Source: Gammaproteobacteria bacterium
GTDB taxonomy: Bacteria; Pseudomonadota; Gammaproteobacteria; JAUZRS01
Length of the DNA stretch: 64,000 nucleotides
Direction of reading: 5' to 3'
Assembly: GCA_030949385.1 (NCBI GenBank)
Contig: JAUZSP010000006.1
Span: 128,121-192,120 of the forward strand
This document shows positions 50,876-60,633 of this stretch, one piece after another. Positions within the stretch are counted from its first letter, which is position 1. Each line of letters opens with the position of its first letter. A program made the position numbers and the translations under genes. Below the pieces are notes generated by a model, which ran no database searches, was not told where the DNA came from, and saw nothing but the letters and a program-made list of their open reading frames with translations.

Positions 50876-51073
50876 ATGATGATCTTGAATATTACCGGTA
50901 TGAGCTGTGGTCACTGCACTGCGGCAGTGGAAAAAGCCTTGTTGGCCGTTGCGGGTGTTGAGAGTGTGACGGTGGATCTGGAGACTAATTCGGCCACGGT
51001 GGACGGTTCTGCGGCGGTTGATGTTTTGATTGCGGCGGTGGTTGAAGAGGGTTATGAGGCGGTTGTGGCTTAG
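50876..51073 (+). CDS. Heavy-metal-associated (CopZ-like) metallochaperone
   Basis: Encodes 65 aa, the size of a single HMA domain. The metal site is GMSCGHCTAAVEKAL and the fold ends VVEEGYEAVV. It probably carries Cu(I). No copper ATPase lies nearby in the window. ATG 50876 or 50879 are both possible. Confidence 0.92.
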   Translation: MMILNITGMSCGHCTAAVEKALLAVAGVESVTVDLETNSATVDGSAAVDVLIAAVVEEGYEAVVA

Positions 51074-51082
51074 GTTTGTTTT

Positions 51083-51248
51083 GTTGTTTTAAAGGTGTAA
51101 TGCCCTTCGGTTATTACACCCCACAATGGTATTTTGCGTTGCGTTGCGTTGCGTTGCGTTGCGTTGTTTTAAAGGTGTAATGCCCTTCGGTTATTACACC
51201 CTACAATGGTGTTCTGCGTAGGGCGCAATAACCAAAGGGCATTGCGCC
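51083..51248. repeat. Family-B palindromes within an 80-bp tandem duplication and a GCGTT microsatellite
   Basis: GTTTTAAAGGTGTAATGCCC...TTATTACACC occurs twice, 80 bp apart (palindromes 51094-51120 and 51174-51200). Six GCGTT units (51136-51165) separate the copies. A third palindrome in opposite orientation, GTAGGGCGCAATAACC...GGGCATTGCGCC, is at 51218-51248. After it, a 41-bp segment (CGTTGATAAAAAAA.GGCATAACTTCGAT) is repeated with small changes. The region to 51407 holds no gene. Confidence 0.85.
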
Positions 51249-51407
51249 GTTGATAAAAAAATGGCATAACTTCGATGCGCCGTTGATAAAAAAACAGCAT
51301 AACTTCGATTTAATTTAATCATCGTAACCCAATTTTATTTCACACTCTCCCGCCCAATCTTCTGGGTAAATCCCCTCTTTCACATATTTGTGAAACGTTG
51401 AATAGGG

Positions 51408-51845
51408 TCAATCAGAAACCTGTTTTACCCAACCGTGTTTTACCGGATTAAAGTGAACGTAATCCATGTGGGCTTGGTAGTCATTTTCATCTCGAATTAA
51501 GTGCTCCCAAAAACGGCGTTGCCATACGCCACGCTCTCCTCGTCTTATTCTGACATCCGAGCGTTGTTCTGTAGCGGGCAGTTGCTTGGAAAATTCCATT
51601 TTTATCAATCGCCAACGCAGAGAAAAATCTGCATCATCAGGTGGAAGCTCAATAATACAGTGCATGTGTTCTGGTAAAACGACCCAGCTGTGAATTAAAA
51701 AAGGATGGCGTTTTTTGACCGATTGAACCACCGCTCGTAACGAAGCGATGTGTTGGATGAGTAAGTTGTTATTGCGTCTGTGCAATAAATTAACGGTGAA
51801 AAAATAGGTGCCTCCAGAATGCCAAAGACGGCGATAGTTGGGCAT
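51408..51845 (-). CDS. REP-associated tyrosine transposase (RAYT)
   Basis: Encodes 145 aa from ATG 51845. WVVLPEHMHCIIELPP holds the His-x-His site, WQRRFWEHLIRDENDYQAHMDYVHFNPVKHGWV is the RAYT C-terminal signature with the probable catalytic tyrosine. It belongs to a different RAYT subgroup from the one at 32.2 kb. Family-B palindromes flank both sides (three on each), its likely substrate. Confidence 0.93.
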   Translation of the reverse strand: MPNYRRLWHSGGTYFFTVNLLHRRNNNLLIQHIASLRAVVQSVKKRHPFLIHSWVVLPEHMHCIIELPPDDADFSLRWRLIKMEFSKQLPATEQRSDVRIRRGERGVWQRRFWEHLIRDENDYQAHMDYVHFNPVKHGWVKQVSD

Positions 51846-51872
51846 GTTAATAGTCAAATGTTTAGGAATAAT

Positions 51873-51996
51873 GGCGCAATGCCTTGCAGTTATTGCGCCC
51901 TACGTTGTTATGGGGTGTGTTTGTAGGGTGCAATAACCAACGGGCATTGCACCTGTTTGGCGTGATGGCGCAATGCCCTGCGGTTATTGCGCCCTA
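51873..51996. repeat. Cluster of three family-B palindromes
   Basis: Copies at 51873-51903 (inverted, ...GCGCCCTAC), 51923-51953 (GTAGGGTGCAATAACC...GGGCATTGCACC) and 51967-51996 (inverted). In the middle copy both arms carry the compensating change C to T / G to A, so the hairpin is maintained. They lie just upstream of the RAYT gene and next to the selO stop. Confidence 0.88.
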
Positions 51997-52007
51997 CGGA
52001 TCGGAGT

Positions 52008-53489
52008 CTACGAAGAACAACTGACGCTGATTTCCGCTGCCCATTCCGGTGGTTTGGCGGCGTAGGCTTCCATCTCGGGCTGCTCATCAAACGGCTGTTG
52101 CAGCAGCTTGAGCAGGTTTTCCACCTCAGAGAAATCTTTTTGCTCTGCTTTGGCGATGGCATTTTGCGCTAAATAATTGCGTAAAATGTATTTCGGGTTT
52201 ATTTTATTCATCTGCTGTTGGCGTTCGTCATCTTTGCTCTCTTCGGCGTGCAAACGTGCGCGATAACTCTCCAACCACGGCTGTAATTTTTCCGCTTCTT
52301 TAAACTGCGTTAACCAACCTTCATCGCCGCTTTTATCAGCCACTTTAATCTGGCTTAAATGACGAAAGACCAACGTGTAATCGGCACCTTGTAACTGCAT
52401 TAAGCCCAATAACGCCTGCGCTAATTCGATGTCTTCTTTTTGCTCGGTTTGCAGGCCGAGTTTTTGCCGCAGTCCTTGATGATAAAACGTGAGGTGGTGG
52501 CCTTGGTGCTGTTGCAGTACTTTTTGCGCTTTTTCTGCCGCTGTTTCGGGGTCTTCATCCAGCAACGGCAGCAGGGTTTGGGCAAAACAGCTCACGTTCC
52601 AGAGGCCGATTTGCGGCTGTTGATCGAAGGCGTAACGCCCACTGTGGTCGGAGTGGTTGCAGATAAAATGCGGGTCGTACTGATCCAGAAATCCAAACGG
52701 GCCGTAGTCGATGGTCAGCCCTAAAACAGACATGTTGTCGCTGTTCATCACCCCGTGAGCAAAACCGACCAACTGCCACTGAGCGATCATTTTGGCGCTG
52801 CGTTGGCTGACCACTTTCAGCAGCGCCAGATAAGGCTCGTCTTCTTGTTGCAGTTCGGGGTAGTGCTGTTCGATGAGGTAATCGGCCAGTTGCTGTACCT
52901 GATCGTATTGACCACGATAATAAAACAGCTCAAAGGTACCAAAACGGATAAAGGTGGGGGCCATGCGCATCACCGTGGAACCGCTTTCGATCTGCTCACG
53001 ATAGACCTCATCGGGGGTGCCGGTGATGGCCAAAGCGCGGGTGGTGGCGATGCCCAGTGCGGCCATCGCTTCGCTGCAAAGGTACTCGCGGATGCTGGAG
53101 CGCAGCACGGCGCGGCCATCGGCGTTGCGAGAGAAGGGGGTCGGGCCTGCGCCTTTCAGTTGCAGTTCCCAGCGGCCATGTTTGCCCTCTACGTCACCGA
53201 GTAAAATGGCGCGGCCATCACCGAGTTGTGGCACAAAATGGCCAAATTGATGTCCGGCGTAGATTTGCGCCAAGGGCTGAGCTTCGGGAGGGATGCGGTT
53301 GCCGCTGACGGTTTCGATAAAGTCAGAACTGGTGGTGCTGGCAAGATCAAGGTCGATCAAATCCGCAGCGGCAGGGCTGACGCTGATCAGATAGGGGTTG
53401 CTCACCGGAGTGGGGTTTTGCTTGGCGTAAAAGTCATCGCCCAATTGAGCGAAGCCGTTGTGCCAATTTAAATCGTTGAGTGTTTTCAT
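52008..53489 (-). CDS. selO: Protein adenylyltransferase SelO (YdiU)
   Basis: Encodes 493 aa, full length for SelO. AQIYAGHQFGHFVPQLGDGRAILLGD, ELQLKGAGPTPFSRNADGRAVLRSSIREYLCSEAM and the pseudokinase motif FAHGVMNSDNMSVLGLTIDYGPFGF are present. The C-terminus SVSCSS has cysteine at the eukaryotic selenocysteine position. SelO AMPylates proteins in the redox stress response. The start overlaps the dsbD stop... that is, ATGA is shared with the downstream end of dsbD's coding order. Confidence 0.96.
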   Translation of the reverse strand: MKTLNDLNWHNGFAQLGDDFYAKQNPTPVSNPYLISVSPAAADLIDLDLASTTSSDFIETVSGNRIPPEAQPLAQIYAGHQFGHFVPQLGDGRAILLGDVEGKHGRWELQLKGAGPTPFSRNADGRAVLRSSIREYLCSEAMAALGIATTRALAITGTPDEVYREQIESGSTVMRMAPTFIRFGTFELFYYRGQYDQVQQLADYLIEQHYPELQQEDEPYLALLKVVSQRSAKMIAQWQLVGFAHGVMNSDNMSVLGLTIDYGPFGFLDQYDPHFICNHSDHSGRYAFDQQPQIGLWNVSCFAQTLLPLLDEDPETAAEKAQKVLQQHQGHHLTFYHQGLRQKLGLQTEQKEDIELAQALLGLMQLQGADYTLVFRHLSQIKVADKSGDEGWLTQFKEAEKLQPWLESYRARLHAEESKDDERQQQMNKINPKYILRNYLAQNAIAKAEQKDFSEVENLLKLLQQPFDEQPEMEAYAAKPPEWAAEISVSCSS

Positions 53490-55366
53490 GGTTTGAGTGC
53501 TGTTTGAGTGTGGGCGGCAAAGTTCTCGGCGTTCATAAAACCGACTACGCGGTAATGTTTCTGCTCTAGGCTGTTTTTATCAAAAAACAGAATGGCCGGT
53601 GGGCCGAAGAGGCCGAAGTGTTTCAGCAAAGCTTGGTCTTGTGCGTCGTTGTCGGTGACATCGGCTTTTAGCAGCAGACTGTTTTTTAACGCGCTCTGCA
53701 CCGTGGCATCACTGAAGGTGAAACTTTCCATCTCTTTACAGGAGATGCACCAGTCGGCGGTGAAGTCGAGCATCACCGTCTGGCCGTTGTTTTTCGCCAG
53801 CGCCAAGGCTTGTTCCAAACCGTCGATGCCTTTGATGTTACGAAAGTTGAGCTGACCGTTGACGGTGCTGCCATTGCTCATCATGACTGGAGCGCCCGCC
53901 AAGCCTTTCAGGGGTGTAAGCAGGCTGGTGCCACCGGCTGCTGCGCCGATCATCAGCATCACGCCGTAGAGCAGCAGCGCCAGACCGAAACCTTTCCAGA
54001 GTTTGACCCAGCCGGAGATGTTTTCTTTCAGTGGCTCCAGCGCGCCCATGTAGATGGCGGAGCTGATCAGCAGCAGCGCCCAGAGCAGCATGGTGATGGC
54101 CAGTGGCAGAATGCGTTCCAGCATCCAGATGGCCATGCCGAGGATCATCACGCCAAAGACCGCCTTGACCGCATCCATCCAGCCGCCTGCGCGGGGCAGC
54201 AGTTTGCCTGCGGAGGTGCCGATGGCGATCAGCGGTGCGCCCATGCCCATGCCGAGCGCAAACAGAGCCACTCCGCCAAGCAGGGCATCGCCGCTGTCGG
54301 CGATGTAGATCAGCGCGCCGACTAAAGGGGCGGTGACACAAGGGCCGACGATCAGGGCGGAGAGAAAGCCCATAATGGCCACCCCAAGGTAGTTGCCGCC
54401 GTGCTGTTTGTTGCTAAAGGCGGTCAATTTGCTCTGGATGCGATTCGGCATTTGCAGTTCGTAGAAGCCAAACATGGAGAAGGAGAGCGCCACAAAGAGC
54501 GCCGCAAACAGGCTCAAGATCCACGGGTTCTGGAACCACGCTTGGATGCCGACCCCAGAAAGCCCCACCGCCACGCCGAGCACGGTGTAGGTGGCGGCCA
54601 TGGCCAACACATAGACCAGCGAAAGGGTGAAGGCGTGGCGGGTGGTGACTTTTTCTCCTTGGCCGACGATGATGCTGGAGAGGATCGGGATCATGGGGAA
54701 GACGCAAGGGGTCAGTGCCAGCAGCAGACCGGCGGCAAAAAAAGCCAAAATCGTTGTCCAAAAACCGCTGCCGCTGAGGGTTTTGGCGATTTGATCTTGT
54801 TCGCTTAAAGGGGGGCTGTTGCTCTCTGTGCTGAGGGCGGTGGTTGTGCTGCCGTTGGCGCTGAGTTGCAGCGGGATGACTTTGTCCTGCGGTGGGTAGC
54901 AGATGCCGGTGATCTCTGAGCAGCCTTGGTAGCGCAGTTTCAGCTCGACCTCTCTGTTGCTGCTGTCACCAACGATGGGCAGGACGATGTTGGCGTTGTC
55001 ATGATAGACCTGTACCTCACCGGAGAAGGGGTCAAGTTTGCTCTCGGAGGGGGCAAACCGAGGTGTGCCTAGGCTGAGAGCCTCGGCGTTGGCAAGGCTG
55101 AATTTAAAGCGTTTTTGATAGAGGTAGTGGCCTTCGGCGATCTTGACATTGACCTCGATTTCGCCCTGTTCATTCAGGCTGGCGCTGGGTATAAAGGCTT
55201 GGTCGGGCATCAAGATCTCATCTTGAGAGCGGTTGCTGCCCAGTTGTTGTGAGAATTGGGAGAGCTGTTGAACGGCCTCTTGAGCCGAGTCGCTGGCATT
55301 GGCCAGTGGGGTTTGGCTCACGCTGAACAACAGGGTGAGCAGAAGAGCGGTAATGGTTTTGATCAT
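53486..55366 (-). CDS. dsbD: Thiol:disulfide interchange protein DsbD
   Basis: Encodes 626 aa. Signal peptide, periplasmic alpha domain with the CSEITGIC cysteine pair (~150), eight-helix beta domain with cysteines in LALTPCVFPMIP and IVGPCVTAPLVG, and C-terminal thioredoxin-like gamma domain with DWCISCKEME. All six catalytic cysteines are visible. It carries electrons from cytoplasmic thioredoxin to periplasmic CcmG, DsbC and TlpA-like proteins. Its 3' end overlaps the selO start by 4 bp. Confidence 0.96.
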   Translation of the reverse strand: MIKTITALLLTLLFSVSQTPLANASDSAQEAVQQLSQFSQQLGSNRSQDEILMPDQAFIPSASLNEQGEIEVNVKIAEGHYLYQKRFKFSLANAEALSLGTPRFAPSESKLDPFSGEVQVYHDNANIVLPIVGDSSNREVELKLRYQGCSEITGICYPPQDKVIPLQLSANGSTTTALSTESNSPPLSEQDQIAKTLSGSGFWTTILAFFAAGLLLALTPCVFPMIPILSSIIVGQGEKVTTRHAFTLSLVYVLAMAATYTVLGVAVGLSGVGIQAWFQNPWILSLFAALFVALSFSMFGFYELQMPNRIQSKLTAFSNKQHGGNYLGVAIMGFLSALIVGPCVTAPLVGALIYIADSGDALLGGVALFALGMGMGAPLIAIGTSAGKLLPRAGGWMDAVKAVFGVMILGMAIWMLERILPLAITMLLWALLLISSAIYMGALEPLKENISGWVKLWKGFGLALLLYGVMLMIGAAAGGTSLLTPLKGLAGAPVMMSNGSTVNGQLNFRNIKGIDGLEQALALAKNNGQTVMLDFTADWCISCKEMESFTFSDATVQSALKNSLLLKADVTDNDAQDQALLKHFGLFGPPAILFFDKNSLEQKHYRVVGFMNAENFAAHTQTALKP

Positions 55367-55513
55367 AATAATTTGGGTGTGTTTGAGGTTGAAGATTCTT
55401 TAAAGACCGAAAGCAGGCCAGCAAGTTCGTGGGCGCTATTGTACATCACGGCACTTGCCTATCCACAGGCAGGGCTTTAGGGTGCGGGTATTTTTTCTTA
55501 AAGGGGGTGTGTG

Positions 55514-55864
55514 ATGAGCAAGCAAGTTGAGTTTGAGAAGACAGAAACGTGGGTGCGGGTGGTGTTTTGGTTGCTGTCGGTGCCTGCTGTGGGTGCGGTG
55601 CTGTTTTACAGCATGGTGTTTTTGATGTTGACCCCGATTGCGGGAAAAGCACTGCCCGAAGAGCAGGCTTATTTATGGTGGATTCCGGCGCTGGCGTTGC
55701 TGGTGCAGATGGTGGTGTTGGCTAAATCCATGCGTTTGATTTTGGCGGATGACAGCCGTGGTTTGCTGCCCTTTTATCTTATTTTGGGTGGCTCGGTGTT
55801 GGCGCTGTTGTGCTTTTTGGGCGGCTGGGCTTTGAATTTGGATGCGTTGAATACGGGGCATTAA
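55514..55864 (+). CDS. Small four-helix membrane protein of unknown function
   Basis: Encodes 116 aa from ATG 55514 with an AGGGGG ribosome binding site. Predicted membrane helices at ~14-38, ~51-68 and ~83-106. No motif recognised. It is divergent from dsbD and lies upstream of fxsA. Confidence 0.6.
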   Translation: MSKQVEFEKTETWVRVVFWLLSVPAVGAVLFYSMVFLMLTPIAGKALPEEQAYLWWIPALALLVQMVVLAKSMRLILADDSRGLLPFYLILGGSVLALLCFLGGWALNLDALNTGH

Positions 55865-55918
55865 AAGTCACCTTGCCGTATGATGAACGCCATCAAGCCT
55901 AACAAGGAATAAAAAGTA

Positions 55919-56365
55919 ATGAAGCCGCTCGCCATCTTAACCCTGATTTTTATCGTTGTGCCGGTGCTGGAAATCTATCTGCTGATTCAGGTGGGTGGCA
56001 TCATCGGTGCGCCGTGGACAATCTTTTTGGTGCTGTTTACCGCCATTTTGGGCGGTGCGATGTTGCGCTCTCAGGGGATGTCGGCCTTGGCGAGGGCACA
56101 AACGGCGCTGCAACAAGGATCTTTGCCTGCCCGTGAGATGGTGGATGGTCTGTTCTTGCTGGTGGGTGGGGCGTTTTTGCTCACCCCTGGCTTTTTCACC
56201 GATGCCTTGGGTTTTGCTTGTCTGATGCCGCCGCTGCGGGCGTTGATGTTTCACTTCATTGTGAAACGCGTTCAATTCAGTGACATGAACATGGGTGGCG
56301 GACACTCTGCTTCGCGTTCCCAGCAAAACAACACCATTGAGGGTGAGTTCCGCCGCGACGATTGA
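55919..56365 (+). CDS. fxsA: FxsA family membrane protein
   Basis: Encodes 148 aa: three or four membrane helices with PVLEIYLLIQVGGIIGAPWT and LLVGGAFLLTPGFFTDALGF, typical of FxsA. In E. coli FxsA relieves F-plasmid-mediated exclusion of phage T7. Located immediately upstream of groES, as in E. coli. Confidence 0.93.
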   Translation: MKPLAILTLIFIVVPVLEIYLLIQVGGIIGAPWTIFLVLFTAILGGAMLRSQGMSALARAQTALQQGSLPAREMVDGLFLLVGGAFLLTPGFFTDALGFACLMPPLRALMFHFIVKRVQFSDMNMGGGHSASRSQQNNTIEGEFRRDD

Positions 56366-56402
56366 TTCTGCAAAAATATCCCCCTTTCTTCTCTGTTTGG
56401 CT

Positions 56403-56459
56403 CTTGAATTCTCAAAAGCCGTCCCTATCATTAGCTCACTCACTTGGGTTGAGTGCTAA
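56403..56459 (+). promoter_or_regulatory. Sigma-32-like promoter and imperfect CIRCE before groES
   Basis: CTTGAAT (56403-56409), 13 bp, CCCTATCA (56423-56430) fits the heat-shock sigma-32 consensus. Directly after it, TTAGC-TC-ACTC, nine bases, GAGTGCTAA (56431-56459) is a CIRCE whose left arm carries two extra bases. This suggests dual control, with HrcA binding perhaps weakened. Confidence 0.75.
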
Positions 56460-56512
56460 CGAGCGCTGTTTTCAGCCTATTTTCAATAACTTATTTTTAG
56501 GAGAGTTCCTCA

Positions 56513-56803
56513 ATGAACATTCGTCCATTACATGACCGTGTGGTCATCAAGCGTATGGAAGAAGAGCGTATGAGTGCAGGCGGCATCGTGATCCCTGATT
56601 CCGCAACCGAAAAACCCGTGCGTGGCAAAATTGTCGCAGTGGGCAACGGCAAAGTAAACGACAAAGGTGATGTGCGTCCTTTGGATGTCAAAGTCGGTGA
56701 CATGGTGCTGTTTGGCAAATTCGCAGGCATCGAAATCAAGCTGGATGGCGAAGAGTTGCTGGTGATGCGTGAAGACGATCTGGTCGCTGTAATCGAAGGC
56801 TAA
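56513..56803 (+). CDS. groES: Co-chaperonin GroES
   Basis: Encodes 96 aa. [31 protein letters not shown] with the mobile loop, ending [11 protein letters not shown]. The heptameric lid of GroEL. AGGAGAG lies upstream of the ATG. Promoter region described separately. Confidence 0.98.
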   Translation: MNIRPLHDRVVIKRMEEERMSAGGIVIPDSATEKPVRGKIVAVGNGKVNDKGDVRPLDVKVGDMVLFGKFAGIEIKLDGEELLVMREDDLVAVIEG

Positions 56804-56842
56804 GCCTTTGTTTTTTATTCAATTTCGCTAAAAAGTTTATAG

Positions 56843-58519
<1,677 letters not shown>

Positions 58520-58536
58520 CTCAGCGTTCAAACGCT

Positions 58537-58574
58537 AAAAAGCCCCGTCGGAGTGATCTGGCGGGGCTTTTTTT
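58537..58574 (+). terminator. Intrinsic terminator of groESL
   Basis: AAAAAGCCCCG and CGGGGCTTTTTTT form a stem of at least 7 bp with a 14-base loop and a T run. Because A and T runs flank both sides it may also act on the convergent nrdB side. Confidence 0.88.
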
Positions 58575-58616
58575 GTGGGTTTTTTTAATGTTGGGTTTTC
58601 ATGCTTCTGTATGGGA

Positions 58617-59762
58617 TCAATCCCAATTCAATGCACCGCCGGTTTGGTATTCGGTGACGCGGGTTTCAAAGAAGTTTTTCTCTTTGCGTAGGTTGGCCTG
58701 TTCGTCCAGCCACGGCAGCGCATTTTCAGCGCCGGGGAAGGGTTCTTCTAGCCCTAAGCTGCGTGCGCGGCGGTTGGCGATAAAGTGGAACTGACCCAAA
58801 TGCCCTTCAGCAGAGTAGCCCAAAATGGGGTTGCGCAGAATGTAGCTGGCGTAGCCTTTTTCGGCGGCTTCTGCTTCGTCCCACATCTCACGAATCGCCT
58901 TGGGGTCGAGGGTGATGTTCTCTTCTTGGATGATCTGTTTCACCACTCGAATGCCAAAGGAGCAGTGCATTACCTCGTCACGCATGATGTATTGCAGTTG
59001 TTCGGCGGTGCCTTTCATCAAGCCACGCCGTTGCAGGGCGAAGATGGGGCTGAAACCGTTGTAGAACCAGCAGCCTTCGAAAATGGCGGCAAAGAAGATG
59101 TAGGCCATGACAAAGTTTTGCAGTTCGTCGCGGTCAGTGAGGTCGATGTCGGGGCGCATGATGGAGCTGAGACGACGATCTGCCAGCTGGATTTTGGCAT
59201 TGATCTCCGGCACGACACGGTAGCGGTTGTAGATCTCCGATTGATCCAGACCGATGGTTTCGATGCAGTGTTGGTAGGTCCAGGTGTGCAGTGCCTCCTC
59301 GTAGACTTGGCGGGCTTGGTAGATCTGCAATTCAGGTGCGGTCATCTTCTCCATCACCGCCAAGCCGATGTTACGCATCGCCATGATGTCGGAGGTGGTT
59401 AGATAAGAGAGTACGTTTTCATAGACGTGGCGCTCTTCGGCGGTGAGTTTGTGGTGGTAGTCGTGGATGTCTTGGGTCATGTTGACATCCAAGGGAGTCC
59501 AGTGGTTTTTGTTGGCGTTGAGGAAGTAGCTCCACGCCCACGGGTATTTAAACGGTGCCAGTTGGTTGATGTCGGTTTTGCCGTTGACGACTCGTTTGTC
59601 ATCGGGGTTGACCGGTTGCAGACCTTGTGGGGCTTTGTTGGCCGTGGGGGTGCTGCTGTTCTCGATGGCAGGGGCGCTGTTTTCTGTTGTTTCTGCCACG
59701 GCTGAGGTTTTTGTGCTGCTGGCCGGTTTGGCGTTTGCTAGTGGGTCATCCCAATTGAGCAT
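58617..59762 (-). CDS. nrdB: Class I ribonucleotide reductase, beta subunit NrdB
   Basis: Encodes 381 aa. Iron ligands and radical site: EEALHTWTYQHC keeps E-x-x-H-x-x-x-Y, so the radical tyrosine is present; later FEGCWFYNGF and RDEVMHCSFGIR supply the remaining Glu/His ligands. The first ~50 residues are a Ser/Thr/Ala-rich low-complexity extension. The C-terminal TGGALNWD would bind NrdA. It provides the tyrosyl radical for deoxynucleotide synthesis. Confidence 0.95.
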   Translation of the reverse strand: MLNWDDPLANAKPASSTKTSAVAETTENSAPAIENSSTPTANKAPQGLQPVNPDDKRVVNGKTDINQLAPFKYPWAWSYFLNANKNHWTPLDVNMTQDIHDYHHKLTAEERHVYENVLSYLTTSDIMAMRNIGLAVMEKMTAPELQIYQARQVYEEALHTWTYQHCIETIGLDQSEIYNRYRVVPEINAKIQLADRRLSSIMRPDIDLTDRDELQNFVMAYIFFAAIFEGCWFYNGFSPIFALQRRGLMKGTAEQLQYIMRDEVMHCSFGIRVVKQIIQEENITLDPKAIREMWDEAEAAEKGYASYILRNPILGYSAEGHLGQFHFIANRRARSLGLEEPFPGAENALPWLDEQANLRKEKNFFETRVTEYQTGGALNWD

Positions 59763-59871
59763 GGTGTTGTTCCTTTGATTCGTAGGGTGGATACTTTTTT
59801 GTGTCCACGCGATGTTTGGTTGTGTATTGGTGGTTTGAGATGCTTGTGTTTATTTATTTGATATTAAATTA

Positions 59872-60477
59872 TTAATATAATAATGAACCAAATCCCCAAA
59901 TAATGGTTGCTATTATGATGGAGGATAATATATGAGACTGAATGGTTTCTATGTTGAAGGATATAAATTTTTTTTTAAGCTCTAATTCCAATAATGGCTT
60001 CAGCTCTTCTTCAATATTTTTTGGGAGGTTTGTTAGATACTCTGCTAATTCTGCATTGCTTTGGTTAACTTTTTCTTTGCTTTTTTGTATTTTTTCATCA
60101 CCCATGTCATGCAGGATGTTGATGGTATATAAGCTTGAGTCAAGTGCTGAATGAATTGAAAGATCTGATTTTTTCCCATGAAAATTTATTATTTTTTTGA
60201 TTGTTTCGTTCTTCATATCTAGGATTATGGCCTTGGAGGAAAGTATTTTTCCATTAATCCTGAACTCGCTAAAAAGTAAAAGAGCTAAGGCTAGTGCTCC
60301 AAAACGATCGAAGAAGAATAGATTTTGGTTGTAGCTTTGGATGGCGTAGTGAGCTGGATAAGAAAAAATAATAATAAATGTAGATAGCCAAAAAAACCAA
60401 AATCCCCACTTATCAATTTTATGGTAAATCTTGTATTTTTCTAGAGTGCTTATTTTTGGTGGGTTGTCTTGTTCCAT
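59872..60477 (-). CDS. AT-rich orphan membrane protein between nrdA and nrdB
   Basis: Encodes 201 aa. Membrane helices at ~27-45, ~55-68 and ~180-199; between them a Lys/Glu/Ile-rich domain of ~110 residues probably faces the cytoplasm. Codons are strongly A/T-rich, unlike both neighbours, which suggests recent acquisition. No family recognised. Confidence 0.65.
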   Translation of the reverse strand: MEQDNPPKISTLEKYKIYHKIDKWGFWFFWLSTFIIIFSYPAHYAIQSYNQNLFFFDRFGALALALLLFSEFRINGKILSSKAIILDMKNETIKKIINFHGKKSDLSIHSALDSSLYTINILHDMGDEKIQKSKEKVNQSNAELAEYLTNLPKNIEEELKPLLELELKKKFISFNIETIQSHILSSIIIATIIWGFGSLLY

Positions 60478-60599
60478 AATTAAATTAGTTCTTTATAATA
60501 TGCTGATTTTTAAGTGTTTTAAGGCCTACCCTTCCTTTTTTTCTAAGGGGAAGGTGTAGTGCTGTTAAAGTCTCGGGCAAGAGTTTAAACGCAGCGCGC

Positions 60600-60632
60600 C
60601 CTCCTTTGACAAAGGAGGGTTGGGGAGGATTT
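60600..60632. repeat. CCCTCCTTTG...AAAGGAGGG hairpin after nrdA
   Basis: CCCTCCTTTG-AC-AAAGGAGGG is a near-perfect palindrome followed by TTGGGGAGGATTT. It resembles the element at 41743-41776. It starts a few bases beyond the nrdA stop and could serve as a 3' mRNA stabiliser, but it has no T run on the nrdA strand. Confidence 0.55.
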
Positions 60633-60633
60633 C

